This document shows positions 1 to 7,587 of a DNA stretch of 64,000 nucleotides, piece after piece; the stretch's first letter is position 1, and each line of letters opens with the position of its first letter. Origin of the DNA: Oleidesulfovibrio alaskensis DSM 16109 (GTDB lineage Bacteria > Desulfobacterota > Desulfovibrionia > Desulfovibrionales > Desulfovibrionaceae). Made by a program: the position numbers and the translations under genes. The stretch covers positions 1 through 64,000 of the forward strand of contig NZ_AXWQ01000016.1 of the NCBI RefSeq assembly GCF_000482745.1, in the 5' to 3' direction. The notes under the pieces are model-generated. The model had not been told where the DNA came from, did not search any database, and was given only the letters and a program-made list of their open reading frames with translations.

Positions 1-188
1 GGCCGCAATGGGGCCGGATCGTTGGTGACCATGCAGAAGGTAAGAACGGCCAAAAGGGTGGGAGGATGTTCCCGATCCGCAGGGTTCAGCCACTTTTCAA
101 GCGTGGCGCTCGTGACGCTCTTGGCGTTCCCAGCGCTCAGCCGAACACCTGCAAATCGGGAAATTTCAGACATCCTGTCGGCAATCAT
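1..188 (-). CDS. Phage-type small protein, partial at the window edge
   Basis: The minus strand is open from the left edge to about position 214. From ATG at 188 the translation begins MIADRMSEISRFAGVRLS and continues through SVTSATLEKW and LLAVLTFC to the edge. The pattern of an 'ADRMSE' helix followed by 'LEKWLNP' resembles small DNA-binding proteins in the early region of Mu-like phages of Desulfovibrio; that is a family impression only. The frame stays open upstream (GRLLSRE before the Met), so the start is uncertain. It abuts the scrap of a chemoreceptor gene on the other strand, so a recombination junction lies near 205-215. Confidence 0.45.
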   Translation of the reverse strand, partial: MIADRMSEISRFAGVRLSAGNAKSVTSATLEKWLNPADREHPPTLLAVLTFCMVTNDPAPLR

Positions 189-205
189 CTCTCGCGAAAG
201 AAGAC

Positions 206-427
206 GGCCAGCGGTTTGACGATACCGCAGACCAGGTGCATGCTATCGCTACCACCAGCGAAGAACAGTCGGTAGCCAGTGAAGAAATCAATCAGTCCAT
301 TCTTTATGTTGACGATATGGCGAAACAAACTGCTGATGCTATGTCCGAAGCAGCTGGGGCCGTGTCAGACCTCGCAATTCAGGCGCAGGGCCTTGCTGAT
401 CTGATTCAGGAACTGAAAAGCGCATAA
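206..427 (+). pseudogene. 3' remnant of a methyl-accepting chemotaxis protein gene
   Basis: The reading frame from about 206 to the stop at 427 encodes the C-terminal end of a chemoreceptor: ADQVHAIATTSEEQ, then ASEEINQSI, which is the conserved adaptation-helix region. Upstream of about position 206 the frame no longer resembles a chemoreceptor; no hairpin-tip or HAMP sequence is present. About 70 residues of a protein usually over 500 long remain. There is no credible start (an internal GTG at 236 is a normal codon in the family). This is a broken gene whose 5' part was replaced by phage DNA. Confidence 0.75.
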
Positions 428-444
428 GCGCATCAAACACAACG

Positions 445-475
445 GGCCGCCCCAGAGGGCGGCCTTTGTTTGTTT
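445..475 (+). terminator. Rho-independent terminator of the chemoreceptor remnant
   Basis: A perfect 8-bp stem GGCCGCCC/GGGCGGCC (445-452 and 457-464) with a CAGA loop is followed by TTTGTTTGTTT. It lies 18 bases after the stop codon and was kept although the gene is broken. Confidence 0.85.
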
Positions 476-620
476 GGGGGCGGTGGGCTGTGACGCCCGC
501 ATCGATCTTGTTCGTTTCAACTTCAGGGTTTAGTGGCGGAAAACACATGCAGGGCAGCGTAGTCGTCGGTCCGGATGTGACCTTTCGCCTGTGTAGGGCG
601 CGCTGCCCTTCAGGCTTTTT

Positions 621-688
621 GCAGCTGTCTTGTCTCATGCTGGAGTCCGGATAATCCATATCCGGGGACATGTCCCCAAGACAGCTGC
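621..688. repeat. Nested inverted repeats
   Basis: Outer 12-bp arms GCAGCTGTCTTG (621-632) and its exact complement (677-688) enclose CCGGAT/ATCCGG (647-652 and 660-665) and a perfect 14-bp palindrome GGGGACATGTCCCC (664-677). The surrounding 476-795 has no convincing gene. This could be a folded RNA, a protein-binding site or a small mobile-element end. Confidence 0.6.
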
Positions 689-760
689 GGGCGCATTGCC
701 GGCGGCGGGTGATGTTGTTTGTGGGCGGGGTAAGCTTGGAAAAGAGGATTCAGGATATAT

Positions 761-786
761 GGGGGGAGAAGGTGACTTCTCCCCCC
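761..786. terminator. Strong hairpin just past the 3' end of higA
   Basis: Perfect 11-bp arms GGGGGGAGAAG (761-771) and CTTCTCCCCCC (776-786) with a GTGA loop lie 9 bases beyond the higA stop. Read on the minus strand it lacks a T-run (ATATAT follows), so a terminator role is likely but not certain. Confidence 0.55.
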
Positions 787-795
787 CTTTACAGC

Positions 796-1095
796 TTAGA
801 AGCAGGCGGACACTTCTTTGCAGGTCGGAATTCGCTGGATTTCAGGTTGTTTCTCTGAGCGCACTTTTGAAAGATCATGCTGAGTCTGTAGGTTAATCCA
901 AAATTCAGAGCTGGTGCCGAAAAACTTAGCAAGTCTGACTGCTGTGTCTACCGTCACACCCCGCTTTTCATTGACGATTTCTGTGATACGGGAGAGCGGT
1001 ACCCCAAGGTAGCCGGACAGCTTGCTGGCTGAAAGCTTCATGGGAACCATAAACTCTTCCCGCAATACTTCACCGGGATGTGTTTTAATACGCAT
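796..1095 (-). CDS. higA: HigA-family antitoxin
   Basis: The protein has 99 residues. It begins with the family signature HPGEVLREEFM and carries an XRE-type helix-turn-helix (LSASKLSGYLGVPLSRITEIV, residues about 21-41), then NEKRGVTVDTAVRLAKFFG and EFWINLQTQHDL, as in HigA/VapI antitoxins. It would bind and neutralise the neighbouring HigB ribosome-dependent RNase and repress the operon. A TAGGAG site sits seven bases before ATG. The gene is downstream of the toxin as usual, but 172 bases separate them instead of the usual few, so higA may have its own promoter. The pair sits in mobile-element debris. Confidence 0.88.
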   Translation of the reverse strand: MRIKTHPGEVLREEFMVPMKLSASKLSGYLGVPLSRITEIVNEKRGVTVDTAVRLAKFFGTSSEFWINLQTQHDLSKVRSEKQPEIQRIPTCKEVSACF

Positions 1096-1267
1096 ATATT
1101 TCTCCTAGTTCCGCGACGAAATGCTCTAGGCTTTCGGTTGCGGGTCATCAGGTCCGTTGTGCCTTATTGACTCTTTTTTATTGTATTATTCTGGTGTGTT
1201 GTGGTCTAAAGGGCTTTGGGACTTTTACTTTTGTAATGCGTTGTTAGGGTGTAACTTCTTCTAAGCA

Positions 1268-1552
1268 TTAATGATAATCAACGATTTCGATTTCTGTGGC
1301 ACATTGTTTGGCTTCATCCCAAACAAAGCATATTCGCCATTGTTGGTTTATCCTGATGCTATGCTGACCCTGCCTGTCTCCTTGAAGAGCCTCTAGCTTG
1401 TTTCCGGGGGGCGACTTAAGGTCATTTAGCACCGCAGCTGCCTCAATCATGTCGAGCTTGCGTAAGGCTGCTTTGGCAATTGAACTGAAAACCCTCGACT
1501 TACCCGTTCTGTAGAGTTCTTCTGTTTTTTTACATTTAAAATCCGGCGGCAT
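1268..1552 (-). CDS. higB: HigB-family toxin (RelE superfamily)
   Basis: The protein has 94 residues from ATG at 1552, chosen because GGAGGTGAT lies directly upstream; an ATG at 1588 would add twelve unrelated residues. The HigB pattern is visible: EELYRTGK near the N-terminus, then KLEALQGDRQGQHSIRIN, QQWRICFVW and the C-terminal EIEIVDYH. The family cleaves mRNA on the ribosome. The usual 'LHPLKGD' is here 'LEALQGD', and 'NWRITFRF' is 'QWRICFVW', so it is a diverged copy but keeps the basic residues. Partner antitoxin higA follows after a long gap. Confidence 0.85.
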   Translation of the reverse strand: MPPDFKCKKTEELYRTGKSRVFSSIAKAALRKLDMIEAAAVLNDLKSPPGNKLEALQGDRQGQHSIRINQQWRICFVWDEAKQCATEIEIVDYH

Positions 1553-1856
1553 ATCACCTCCGCTACAGGTTGCCAGACTCAACATCATGCCCTAGTGACT
1601 GCTGCTAGCTGTGCACCATTAGCCGTTTTTCAGCTAGCTGTTAAGCAGGTAGGTGTTTTCGATGTCTTTGTCAACAGGAGCGCAAAAATTAGTTGCGATA
1701 ATTATGATTATGGGGAGGCACGCCCAGCGAAAACTTTACTTTCGGCTGGAACAAGTTGGATGTGGCTTGCGAATATAGTGGGGCTAGCACTTGTCCATGT
1801 CGTTTTTTTGACTTTTTATGAAAAAAAGCGCTGGCTTAGTAGATAATAGGTGGGGG

Positions 1857-2164
1857 CGTAAGCTTCCCCGTCAAGAGGACAGTTGAAAAATAGAGTTTCC
1901 AGCGTTGTTGGATAAAAACTCGGAGGGTGTCAGGTCAGATCGGAAGCCTGCATGCTTCCATACTTGGATTTCCAACTATAATAGGTGGCGTCGGAAATAC
2001 CGTGGGCGCGGCAGATGTCTTTGACTTTGATACCGGCTTCGCCCTCTTTGAGGATCGAGAATATCTGCGTCTCAGTGAATCGTGATTTCTTCATGAAAGT
2101 CTCCTGACGGGGATATGCCAGAAAACTCCAGTTTTGGCCTGTGTCTTTTCAGGGGAAGCTTACG
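1857..2164 (-). mobile_element. Internally deleted IS3-family element
   Basis: A 308-bp segment is bounded by 13-bp inverted ends CGTAAGCTTCCCC and GGGGAAGCTTACG. On the minus strand it carries the start of an IS3-group OrfA (from 2094) fused directly to the last stretch of OrfB. Positions 1857-1936 are the near-exact reverse complement of 8863-8938, the end of another copy. About 0.9 kb of the middle is missing, with short shared sequence (CTGACC-like) at the deletion point. I see no target-site duplication. It cannot transpose alone but could be mobilised by a complete copy. Confidence 0.88.
1930..2094 (-). pseudogene. IS3-family transposase OrfA, 5' fragment
   Basis: From ATG at 2094 (preceded by CAGGAGACTTTC) the frame reads MKKSRFTETQIFSILKEGE, then KVKDICRAHGIS and YYSWKSKYGSM, the helix-turn-helix region of the IS407/IS3 group OrfA. 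It stops after 54 residues at the internal deletion, losing the leucine zipper and the frameshift region. It may still bind the element ends, as truncated OrfA proteins of the family can repress transposition; that is inference. Confidence 0.85.
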
Positions 2165-2256
2165 CTTTGTTTGGAGATTGATAGCCATGCACGCAAGTAC
2201 ATGCGCGCACGTGTATGTATATATTGTGTGCGCTATCTGTATGTTATTATTAATAT

Positions 2257-2616
2257 ATGGCTGAATGGTGTCTTGTGTGTTTGTATGGTGCAGGAAGGGA
2301 TTATTGTGGGGGGCTGTTGCATAGGGAACGGGCCAGAGCATCCGAAAGGCTTCGTCGCAAGGCACAGAAAGCGAACCGCAAGCTGTCCGACTTCATGGGC
2401 CGGATGCGCGACAAGTTCAAAACGCCACACTGGCGAGCCACCCGGCGTCTATCTTCCCGTGAGGAAGAACAGCGCATGGAACGCCGCATAGCCTGGAACA
2501 GAAAATGGGGCGAACTGGTTCTCCAGGGTATCGAGACCCATGAGGCTCAACGACGAACAAACGAGGCCTTGGGGTTTCCGCCAGGATACAGCCCAGGCCA
2601 GGACGTTCGCTTGTAG
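2257..2616 (+). pseudogene. Unrecognised basic protein, probably a C-terminal fragment
   Basis: The frame gives 119 residues. The first 22 look random, but from about 2330 it reads like coding sequence: RERARASERLRRKAQKANRK, then DFMGRMRDKFKTPHWRATRR, SREEEQRMERRIAWNRKWGE, ending GYSPGQDVRL. It is highly charged and helical. No family is recognised. Its position right after the IS remnant suggests a gene whose 5' end was lost. A plasmid or phage accessory protein is possible. Confidence 0.3.
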
Positions 2617-2779
2617 AAGCATTTTCAGGGAGCAAGACGCTTTCCAACAGGGAGCCTGCGCTCTTTTTGCTCCCTTGCGCCGCACATTTCATCCCATTGA
2701 ACTCAAAATTTCCCATCAAAGATGCCTGGCCAGTTTTTTTACCGGCTGCACAGTTCTATTTGTCATGCCCACAAAAATT

Positions 2780-2820
2780 AAGTGTCGCATGGTTGGGGCT
2801 CAAGTGTCGCGCACCAATAC
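2780..2820. repeat. Direct repeat AAGTGTCGC x2
   Basis: AAGTGTCGC occurs at 2780-2788 and 2812-2820, 32 bases start to start, or about three helical turns. The repeats lie between the fragment ending at 2616 and the HTH gene ending at 2874. They could be protein-binding sites for the recombinase/ParB module next door. 2617-2873 otherwise shows only a GGGAGC/GCTCCC hairpin (2649-2674). Confidence 0.35.
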
Positions 2821-2873
2821 CAAGAGGCAAAAAAATTAAAGAAGGAAATATGCTGTTCAGAGTGGGATGGGTG

Positions 2874-3185
2874 TCACTCATTCTTTTCAATATAAATGGC
2901 CACCATCTGATGGCAGTTTCCACCCTGTTGATATTCCAACAGCAGAAGTGTGATAAATTGGCGAACAAATTCGTACTCCCCCATGAGCAGTAATAAATCC
3001 AGGGCAGTCATGCCGGTATTTCTATAGAACCAGTTCCGCACACGTTCTGTTGAAACATCAATATCACTGGCAACTTGCTTTGAAGTCAGCTCATGGCCTC
3101 GTATCGCCTGAACAAGAGTATCTGTAAGAAGTTTGTTTCCAAGTTTATTTTTGTGGCAATTCTGCCACAGATTACTTCTAGACAT
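2874..3185 (-). CDS. Small helix-turn-helix protein, divergent from the recombinase module
   Basis: The protein has 103 residues with a central helix-turn-helix (LTSKQVASDIDVSTERVRNW, about residues 34-53), then an aliphatic helix MTALDLLLLMGEYEF. A good AGGAG site lies six bases before ATG at 3185. It is transcribed away from the recombinase gene; the two probable starts (3185 and 3253) are 67 bases apart, so any promoters overlap. It is probably the repressor or directionality protein of the module. Small phage regulators have this build, but no exact family is recognised. Confidence 0.6.
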   Translation of the reverse strand: MSRSNLWQNCHKNKLGNKLLTDTLVQAIRGHELTSKQVASDIDVSTERVRNWFYRNTGMTALDLLLLMGEYEFVRQFITLLLLEYQQGGNCHQMVAIYIEKNE

Positions 3186-3252
3186 GGCGTTCTCCTTGGA
3201 TGAAATTACGAGTCTGGACTATTCTCAGTCTCAGCAAGGAGATACACACCTC

Positions 3253-4821
3253 ATGCGGCAGCCGGGAACACCATATACAATAGATGAAATAAAAAAACTG
3301 CGTTTAAAAAGCGCAATCTATATTCGCATGTCCACAGAATTGCAGGTGGAATCCCCGGAAAACCAGGAACGCCAAATCCGCGCCTATGCGGAGAGATATG
3401 GTATTGAGATCATTAAAACCTATGCCGACCTTGGCGTAAGCGGCATGACAGCGGAAAAGCGGGAACAGTTTCAGGCCCTGCTCGATGACGTGGATAATGG
3501 CCGTAACAATTACAGTATTGTTCTTTACCTGGATGATAGCCGCTGGGGGCGCTTTGTTGATAGCCGGGATGCCGACTATTACCGCATGAGCCTGGAGCGT
3601 AATGGGGTTATCTGCCAGGCCTGCGATAAACCTCTGACCATGACCACCACCATTGCCGACCGGATCATGACCATGCTTAAGGATGAAAGCGCCAGCGATT
3701 ACTGCCGCCAGCTTTCACAAAAGGTTTTTATCGGGCAAAGCAATCTCATCCTCAAAGGCTACCGTCAAGGCGGCCCGGCGGGCTTCGGGCTCCGGCGCAT
3801 GTTGCTGACCGAAACCGGAGAGCCAAAGCAAGAGCTGGTCATGGGGCAGCGCAAAAGCCTTCAGACAGAGCGCGTTGTGCTGATTCCCGGCCCGCAGTCG
3901 GAACAAGACAAGGTTGTCTGGATGTATGATCAGTTCATTGCCGGAAAAAGGGAGAGCGAAATTGCAGATATTCTCAATGTCGAAGGCTGGCAAACAGACT
4001 TTGGAAGGCCCTGGACAAGAGGAACCGTGCGCGAGGTTCTTACCAACGAAAAGTATATCGGCAACAACCTGTTCAACCGCCGTTCCGGCAAGCTGAAAAG
4101 CAAACAAAAGAAAAATCCCGAACATGAATGGGTCAGAAAGGATGGGGCCTTTCCGCCCGTGGTCGATTTGGAGCGCTTTTACGCGGTTCAGGAGTTTATC
4201 CAAGAACGGCATAAAAAAATGACCAATGAGGATTTGCTTGAGCGTCTCACGAATCTTCAACGTCAAACTGGCCGTTTGTCCGCCATGATCATCGACGAAT
4301 CCGAAGAAATGCCGCCCAGCAGTCTGTATATGCACCGTTTTGGCGGTCTGCTCCGAGCCTACCGCCTGATCGGCTACATACCGGAGCGGGACTACAGGTA
4401 TGTGGAGATCAACCAGCGGCTCCGCACCATGCACAGTGATATTGTGCTCCAAACAGTGGCGGATATTGAAAGGCTTTGTGGGAGAAAAATCTCTGTTGAT
4501 CCGGCAACAAATCTGTTGGAGCTGAATTACCACCTGTTCATATCAATCGTGATCAGCCGGTGCTTTATCACTCCTTCGGGCCTGAGGCGCTGGAAAATAC
4601 GCTTTGATACCGGGCTCCACCCGGACATCACCGTTGCCGTGCGTATGAATGCGGTAAATGAGGATATCCATGATTACTATATCCTTCCCGCTTTGGAATT
4701 TGGTCAGACCGCTCTGAAGTTACAGGATGAGAATACTGACCTTCTGGACAGCTTCCGCGCGGACAGCCTGGAATATCTTCTTGGCATGAGCGTCAACATC
4801 AGCCTCGACAAGGCGGTATAA
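3253..4821 (+). CDS. Large serine recombinase
   Basis: The start at ATG 3253 follows AAGGAG eleven bases upstream; an ATG at 3184 would add 23 residues and overlap the divergent gene's start. The 522-residue product has a resolvase/invertase domain (IYIRMSTELQ with nucleophile Ser27; NQERQIRAYAERYGI; YADLGVSGMT; DDSRWGRF) to about residue 165. A 'Recombinase' domain (PAGFGLRRM; GWQTDFGRPWTRGTVREVL; NEKYIGNN) follows to about 310, then an unusual long C-terminal region without a zinc ribbon. It would catalyse cut-and-rejoin by a 5'-phosphoserine intermediate. It ends one base before the ParB-like gene, so the three genes are translated together. Target sites are unknown. Confidence 0.88.
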   Translation: MRQPGTPYTIDEIKKLRLKSAIYIRMSTELQVESPENQERQIRAYAERYGIEIIKTYADLGVSGMTAEKREQFQALLDDVDNGRNNYSIVLYLDDSRWGRFVDSRDADYYRMSLERNGVICQACDKPLTMTTTIADRIMTMLKDESASDYCRQLSQKVFIGQSNLILKGYRQGGPAGFGLRRMLLTETGEPKQELVMGQRKSLQTERVVLIPGPQSEQDKVVWMYDQFIAGKRESEIADILNVEGWQTDFGRPWTRGTVREVLTNEKYIGNNLFNRRSGKLKSKQKKNPEHEWVRKDGAFPPVVDLERFYAVQEFIQERHKKMTNEDLLERLTNLQRQTGRLSAMIIDESEEMPPSSLYMHRFGGLLRAYRLIGYIPERDYRYVEINQRLRTMHSDIVLQTVADIERLCGRKISVDPATNLLELNYHLFISIVISRCFITPSGLRRWKIRFDTGLHPDITVAVRMNAVNEDIHDYYILPALEFGQTALKLQDENTDLLDSFRADSLEYLLGMSVNISLDKAV

Positions 4822-4822
4822 T

Positions 4823-5692
4823 ATGAAAACCAGTGAAATCATCCTGGTGCCGGTGGAAGAGGTTCACATCCTGAACCCACGGGTGCGTAACCAGGTAATT
4901 GCGGATGAAATCCGCCGCAATATCCGGACTGTGGGCCTCAAGCGGCCAATTACCGTCACCTTGAGCACAGATCCCAAAACTGGGAAAAAGTACGATCTGG
5001 TTTGCGGCCAAGGCCGCCTGGAAGCCTTTATGGATGCCGGGGAAACGGAAATTCCAGCTATCATTATCGACGCTGACAAGGAAAATGCTCACATTATGAG
5101 CCTGGTTGAAAACATCGCCCGCCGTAACAACAACCCCATGGAGCTGTTGCACGGCATCCGGTATCTGAAAGCCCAAGGCTATGACGATGTGGAAATTGCG
5201 GACAAAACAGGGCTGGGCCGGGACTGGATTCGCGGGATCATCAAACTGCTGGATAATGGGGAAGAACGGCTGGTCAACGCTGTGGAAAAAGGGCGCATGC
5301 CTTTGTACATTGCGCTGAAAATAGCCACAGAGGATGAAGCGGCCATCCAGATTGCCCTGACCGAGGCCTACGAAACAGGCCAGCTTGTTGGCGGCAAGCT
5401 CATCGCCGTGCAAAAGCTGCTCGATCGGCGCAATCATTATGGGAAGAAATTATCCGCGCCAAAATCCAGAAAAGCCCCGTCAGTTGATGAATTAAACGCT
5501 CTGTATGCCAATGACATAAAAAGAAAAAAACGGCTCATGGCCAAGGCTGATCAACTCAGGCAAATCCTCGCGTACACCTCCGCCGCTTTGAACAAGTTAT
5601 TGCGTGACGAACACTTTACCAATCAGCTCAAAGCGGAAGGGATGAACGACATTCCCCGGCAGCTGGCTGAAATGCTGCGGGAGGTGCGTTGA
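4823..5692 (+). CDS. ParB/Spo0J-family nuclease-fold protein
   Basis: The protein has 289 residues and starts one base after the recombinase stop. The ParB N-terminal fold is clear: VEEVHILNPRVRN, then TVGLKRPITV (box I), VCGQGRLEAF (box II; the CTP-contacting GERR of chromosomal ParB is GQGR here), and LVENIARRNNNPMELLHGI (box III). A helix-turn-helix follows (DDVEIADKTGLGRDWIRGII, about residues 125-145). ParB proteins are CTP-dependent DNA clamps that load at parS-like sites. There is no ParA in the window, so a role with the recombinase is more likely than partition; that is inference. Confidence 0.82.
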   Translation: MKTSEIILVPVEEVHILNPRVRNQVIADEIRRNIRTVGLKRPITVTLSTDPKTGKKYDLVCGQGRLEAFMDAGETEIPAIIIDADKENAHIMSLVENIARRNNNPMELLHGIRYLKAQGYDDVEIADKTGLGRDWIRGIIKLLDNGEERLVNAVEKGRMPLYIALKIATEDEAAIQIALTEAYETGQLVGGKLIAVQKLLDRRNHYGKKLSAPKSRKAPSVDELNALYANDIKRKKRLMAKADQLRQILAYTSAALNKLLRDEHFTNQLKAEGMNDIPRQLAEMLREVR

Positions 5693-5693
5693 T

Positions 5694-6587
5694 ATGGCCA
5701 AAGGGATCAAGCAGGGATTTGAGAAGGAGTTGGTGGAACTGGCCTTTACAGATTTGCGGCTCACAAAAAACTTGAATGTTAACGTCAAACAGGGGCGAAA
5801 GTATTCACAGATTCTTTCCTCCATTCGGGAAGTGGGCCTCATTGAGCCTCCGGTAGTGGCGCTTTGCAATAACAAGAAAGAATATCTCCTTCTTGACGGG
5901 CATCTCAGGATCATGGCCCTGGAAGATTTGGGGGAAAAGCGGGTGAACTGCCTGGTGTCTGTGGATGACGAGGGCTACACATATAATAAGTTCATCAATC
6001 GGCTTTCCGCCGTCCAGGAACACAAAATGATCGTGAAAGCCCTCAAAGCCGGTGTCTCTGAAACAAAGCTCGCTGCCGCTCTGAATATTGACGTAAAATC
6101 ACTACGTGGCAAAAAGGGCATGCTGGACGGAGTGTGCCAGGAAGCTGTGGACTTGTTGAAAGACAAGATCATGTCGGAATGCGTTTTTCGTGTGCTCAAA
6201 AAGATGAAGCCCCTGCGGCAAATCAATGCCGCCAGAAGCATGAACGCGCAAAATCGCTACAGCTACAAATATGCTCAAAGCTTACTTGTGGCCACCCCGG
6301 CGGATCAGTTGCTTGATACTGCAAAAAGCAAAAAAATATCACAGGCCGAACTGGAAAAACATATCCGGCTGGAAGAAGAAAGCTTTTCTCTGACAGAAGA
6401 TATCCATGCCCTGCACAATTCTTATGGGGCGGACATGCTGCATCTCAGCTCTATCCAGTCATACCTGAAAAGGATGATGAGCAACGAAAAAGTTGCTGGC
6501 TACCTTTCAAGGCATCACTCGGAAATCCACGAAAAATTTCTGGAAATAATCGGGATAGATTTTTTGAAAATGAGCGACATCAAATGA
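5694..6587 (+). CDS. RepB-like plasmid-partition-family protein
   Basis: The protein has 297 residues and starts one base after the previous stop. The N-terminal half keeps the ParB-like core (SIREVGLIEPPVVA; EYLLLDGHLRIMALEDLG, a GHLR variant of box II). The middle and end resemble the RepB partition domain family (FINRLSAVQEHKMI; helix-turn-helix VSETKLAAALNIDVKSLRGK; RMMSNEKVAGYLSRHH near the end). It forms a pair with the preceding ParB protein but is clearly different in sequence, so it is a partner, not a recent duplicate. Function in the recombinase module is unknown. Confidence 0.75.
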   Translation: MAKGIKQGFEKELVELAFTDLRLTKNLNVNVKQGRKYSQILSSIREVGLIEPPVVALCNNKKEYLLLDGHLRIMALEDLGEKRVNCLVSVDDEGYTYNKFINRLSAVQEHKMIVKALKAGVSETKLAAALNIDVKSLRGKKGMLDGVCQEAVDLLKDKIMSECVFRVLKKMKPLRQINAARSMNAQNRYSYKYAQSLLVATPADQLLDTAKSKKISQAELEKHIRLEEESFSLTEDIHALHNSYGADMLHLSSIQSYLKRMMSNEKVAGYLSRHHSEIHEKFLEIIGIDFLKMSDIK

Positions 6588-6615
6588 TCGCATCCGGCTA
6601 CCGGAATGCGGTGGG

Positions 6616-6711
6616 CTATGCCCCCAATCTTTTTATCGTGCGGCGGGCCAATTCGGCCAGCAAATCATCTGTCGAGCACTCTCTCACCGGCCTGTACTCT
6701 ATGACCGTCAT
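6616..6711 (-). CDS. 31-residue protein following the CI-like gene
   Basis: The frame from ATG at 6711 begins three bases after the stop of the CI-like gene and reads MTVIEYRPVRECSTDDLLAE with the tail LARRTIKRLGA. The tight spacing and charged amphipathic composition suggest a real translationally coupled small protein. No family is recognised. Confidence 0.35.
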   Translation of the reverse strand: MTVIEYRPVRECSTDDLLAELARRTIKRLGA

Positions 6712-6714
6712 AAC

Positions 6715-6999
6715 TTAAGGCTTCTTGATTTCTTCATCAGAAGCCATGTGCACAAATTTGCCGCCAATGCCGGTGCGTAGCCACTCCGGATTTATCCGCT
6801 TCTTTTCAAAGAGCTTTACCAGCCACTCAGAGGGAACGGTTTGACGGCGCTTGGCATCCGAGACGGAGGATTGTTTGATGTTCAGGAATTCGGCAAGCTC
6901 CAACTGCGTTCTGCATTCGGCAACTTCAAAGATGCGGGCGAACTGGGAGTCAAAGTCCGCTTGTGGCTGGCAGTCATAAATGGGAGGTGATTCGGTCAT
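6715..6999 (-). CDS. Phage CI-type repressor, helix-turn-helix only
   Basis: The protein has 94 residues. FDSQFARIFEVAECRTQLEL is followed by AEFLNIKQSSVSDAKRRQT, the helix-turn-helix of the bacteriophage CI repressor family, and then WLVKLFEKKRINPEWLRTG, its usual C-terminal end. There is no peptidase domain, so it belongs to the short class. GGAG lies seven bases before ATG. It points away from the empty 7000-7587 interval, which probably holds its operators and a divergent early promoter of a lost phage or conjugative element. Confidence 0.72.
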   Translation of the reverse strand: MTESPPIYDCQPQADFDSQFARIFEVAECRTQLELAEFLNIKQSSVSDAKRRQTVPSEWLVKLFEKKRINPEWLRTGIGGKFVHMASDEEIKKP

Positions 7000-7587
7000 G
7001 GCGGCTCTCCGGCGTTGCTGGTTGGCAAACGCCGAAAAGACGAATGCCGGGAGCTGATAACCGCACGAGGACGGCGGGGTTATTTCCTTGAAAAGGTATT
7101 GTATTCGCCCACTCCCGACAACATACGCGTAAAGATGACTACGCTTTCATTGAAAGCGCAGCCCCGCAGTGTCGGCGGCGGGCCGCCTCGTGATAAAGGT
7201 GTTATTAGCACCTACGGGCGATATGCCTGAACAGATTGGAGAAATCAAGAAAATGAAGGCCAGCCGCGACTCGACAATATAAAAGCTAGCCCGCCGATAA
7301 ACGCGCCGAGAAGAAAACATGTCGCGCATGTATCACTGTCATGTCTCGCTTCAATGCTTATGCAGCGCCTCATATCCATCTCATATGTTCTCATAATCCA
7401 CACGCAAAAGAACACACAATTTATGTAACTGCATATCTTTGCTGCATTACTTCATGCTATAATTTGTTTTCTCCAGAGGACAGGACAAGGGAGGTAGGCC
7501 CACCTTACGGCGCTCCTCCTCCCGTCCTGCCCTGCGGGGCTGGCTTATTCGCCTTCGTCTCAACGCAAATCCAAGAGGTTTTACTCC
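7000..7587. other. Gene-free interval with one extended -10 promoter
   Basis: No convincing gene is seen. A TGCTATAAT extended -10 element at 7455-7463 points to the plus strand and would serve the transglycosylase/mob genes. A GGGAGG site at 7490 leads to no open frame. The interval separates the divergent repressor from the conjugation-type genes. Confidence 0.45.

Noticed and set aside
339..671. 110-codon minus-strand frame
   Set aside because: It runs antisense through the chemoreceptor remnant, its terminator and the nested palindromes, has no ribosome site and no protein-like composition.
1595..1846. 83-codon plus-strand frame between higB and the IS remnant
   Set aside because: No ribosome site and no recognisable family; the hydrophobic end is probably chance.
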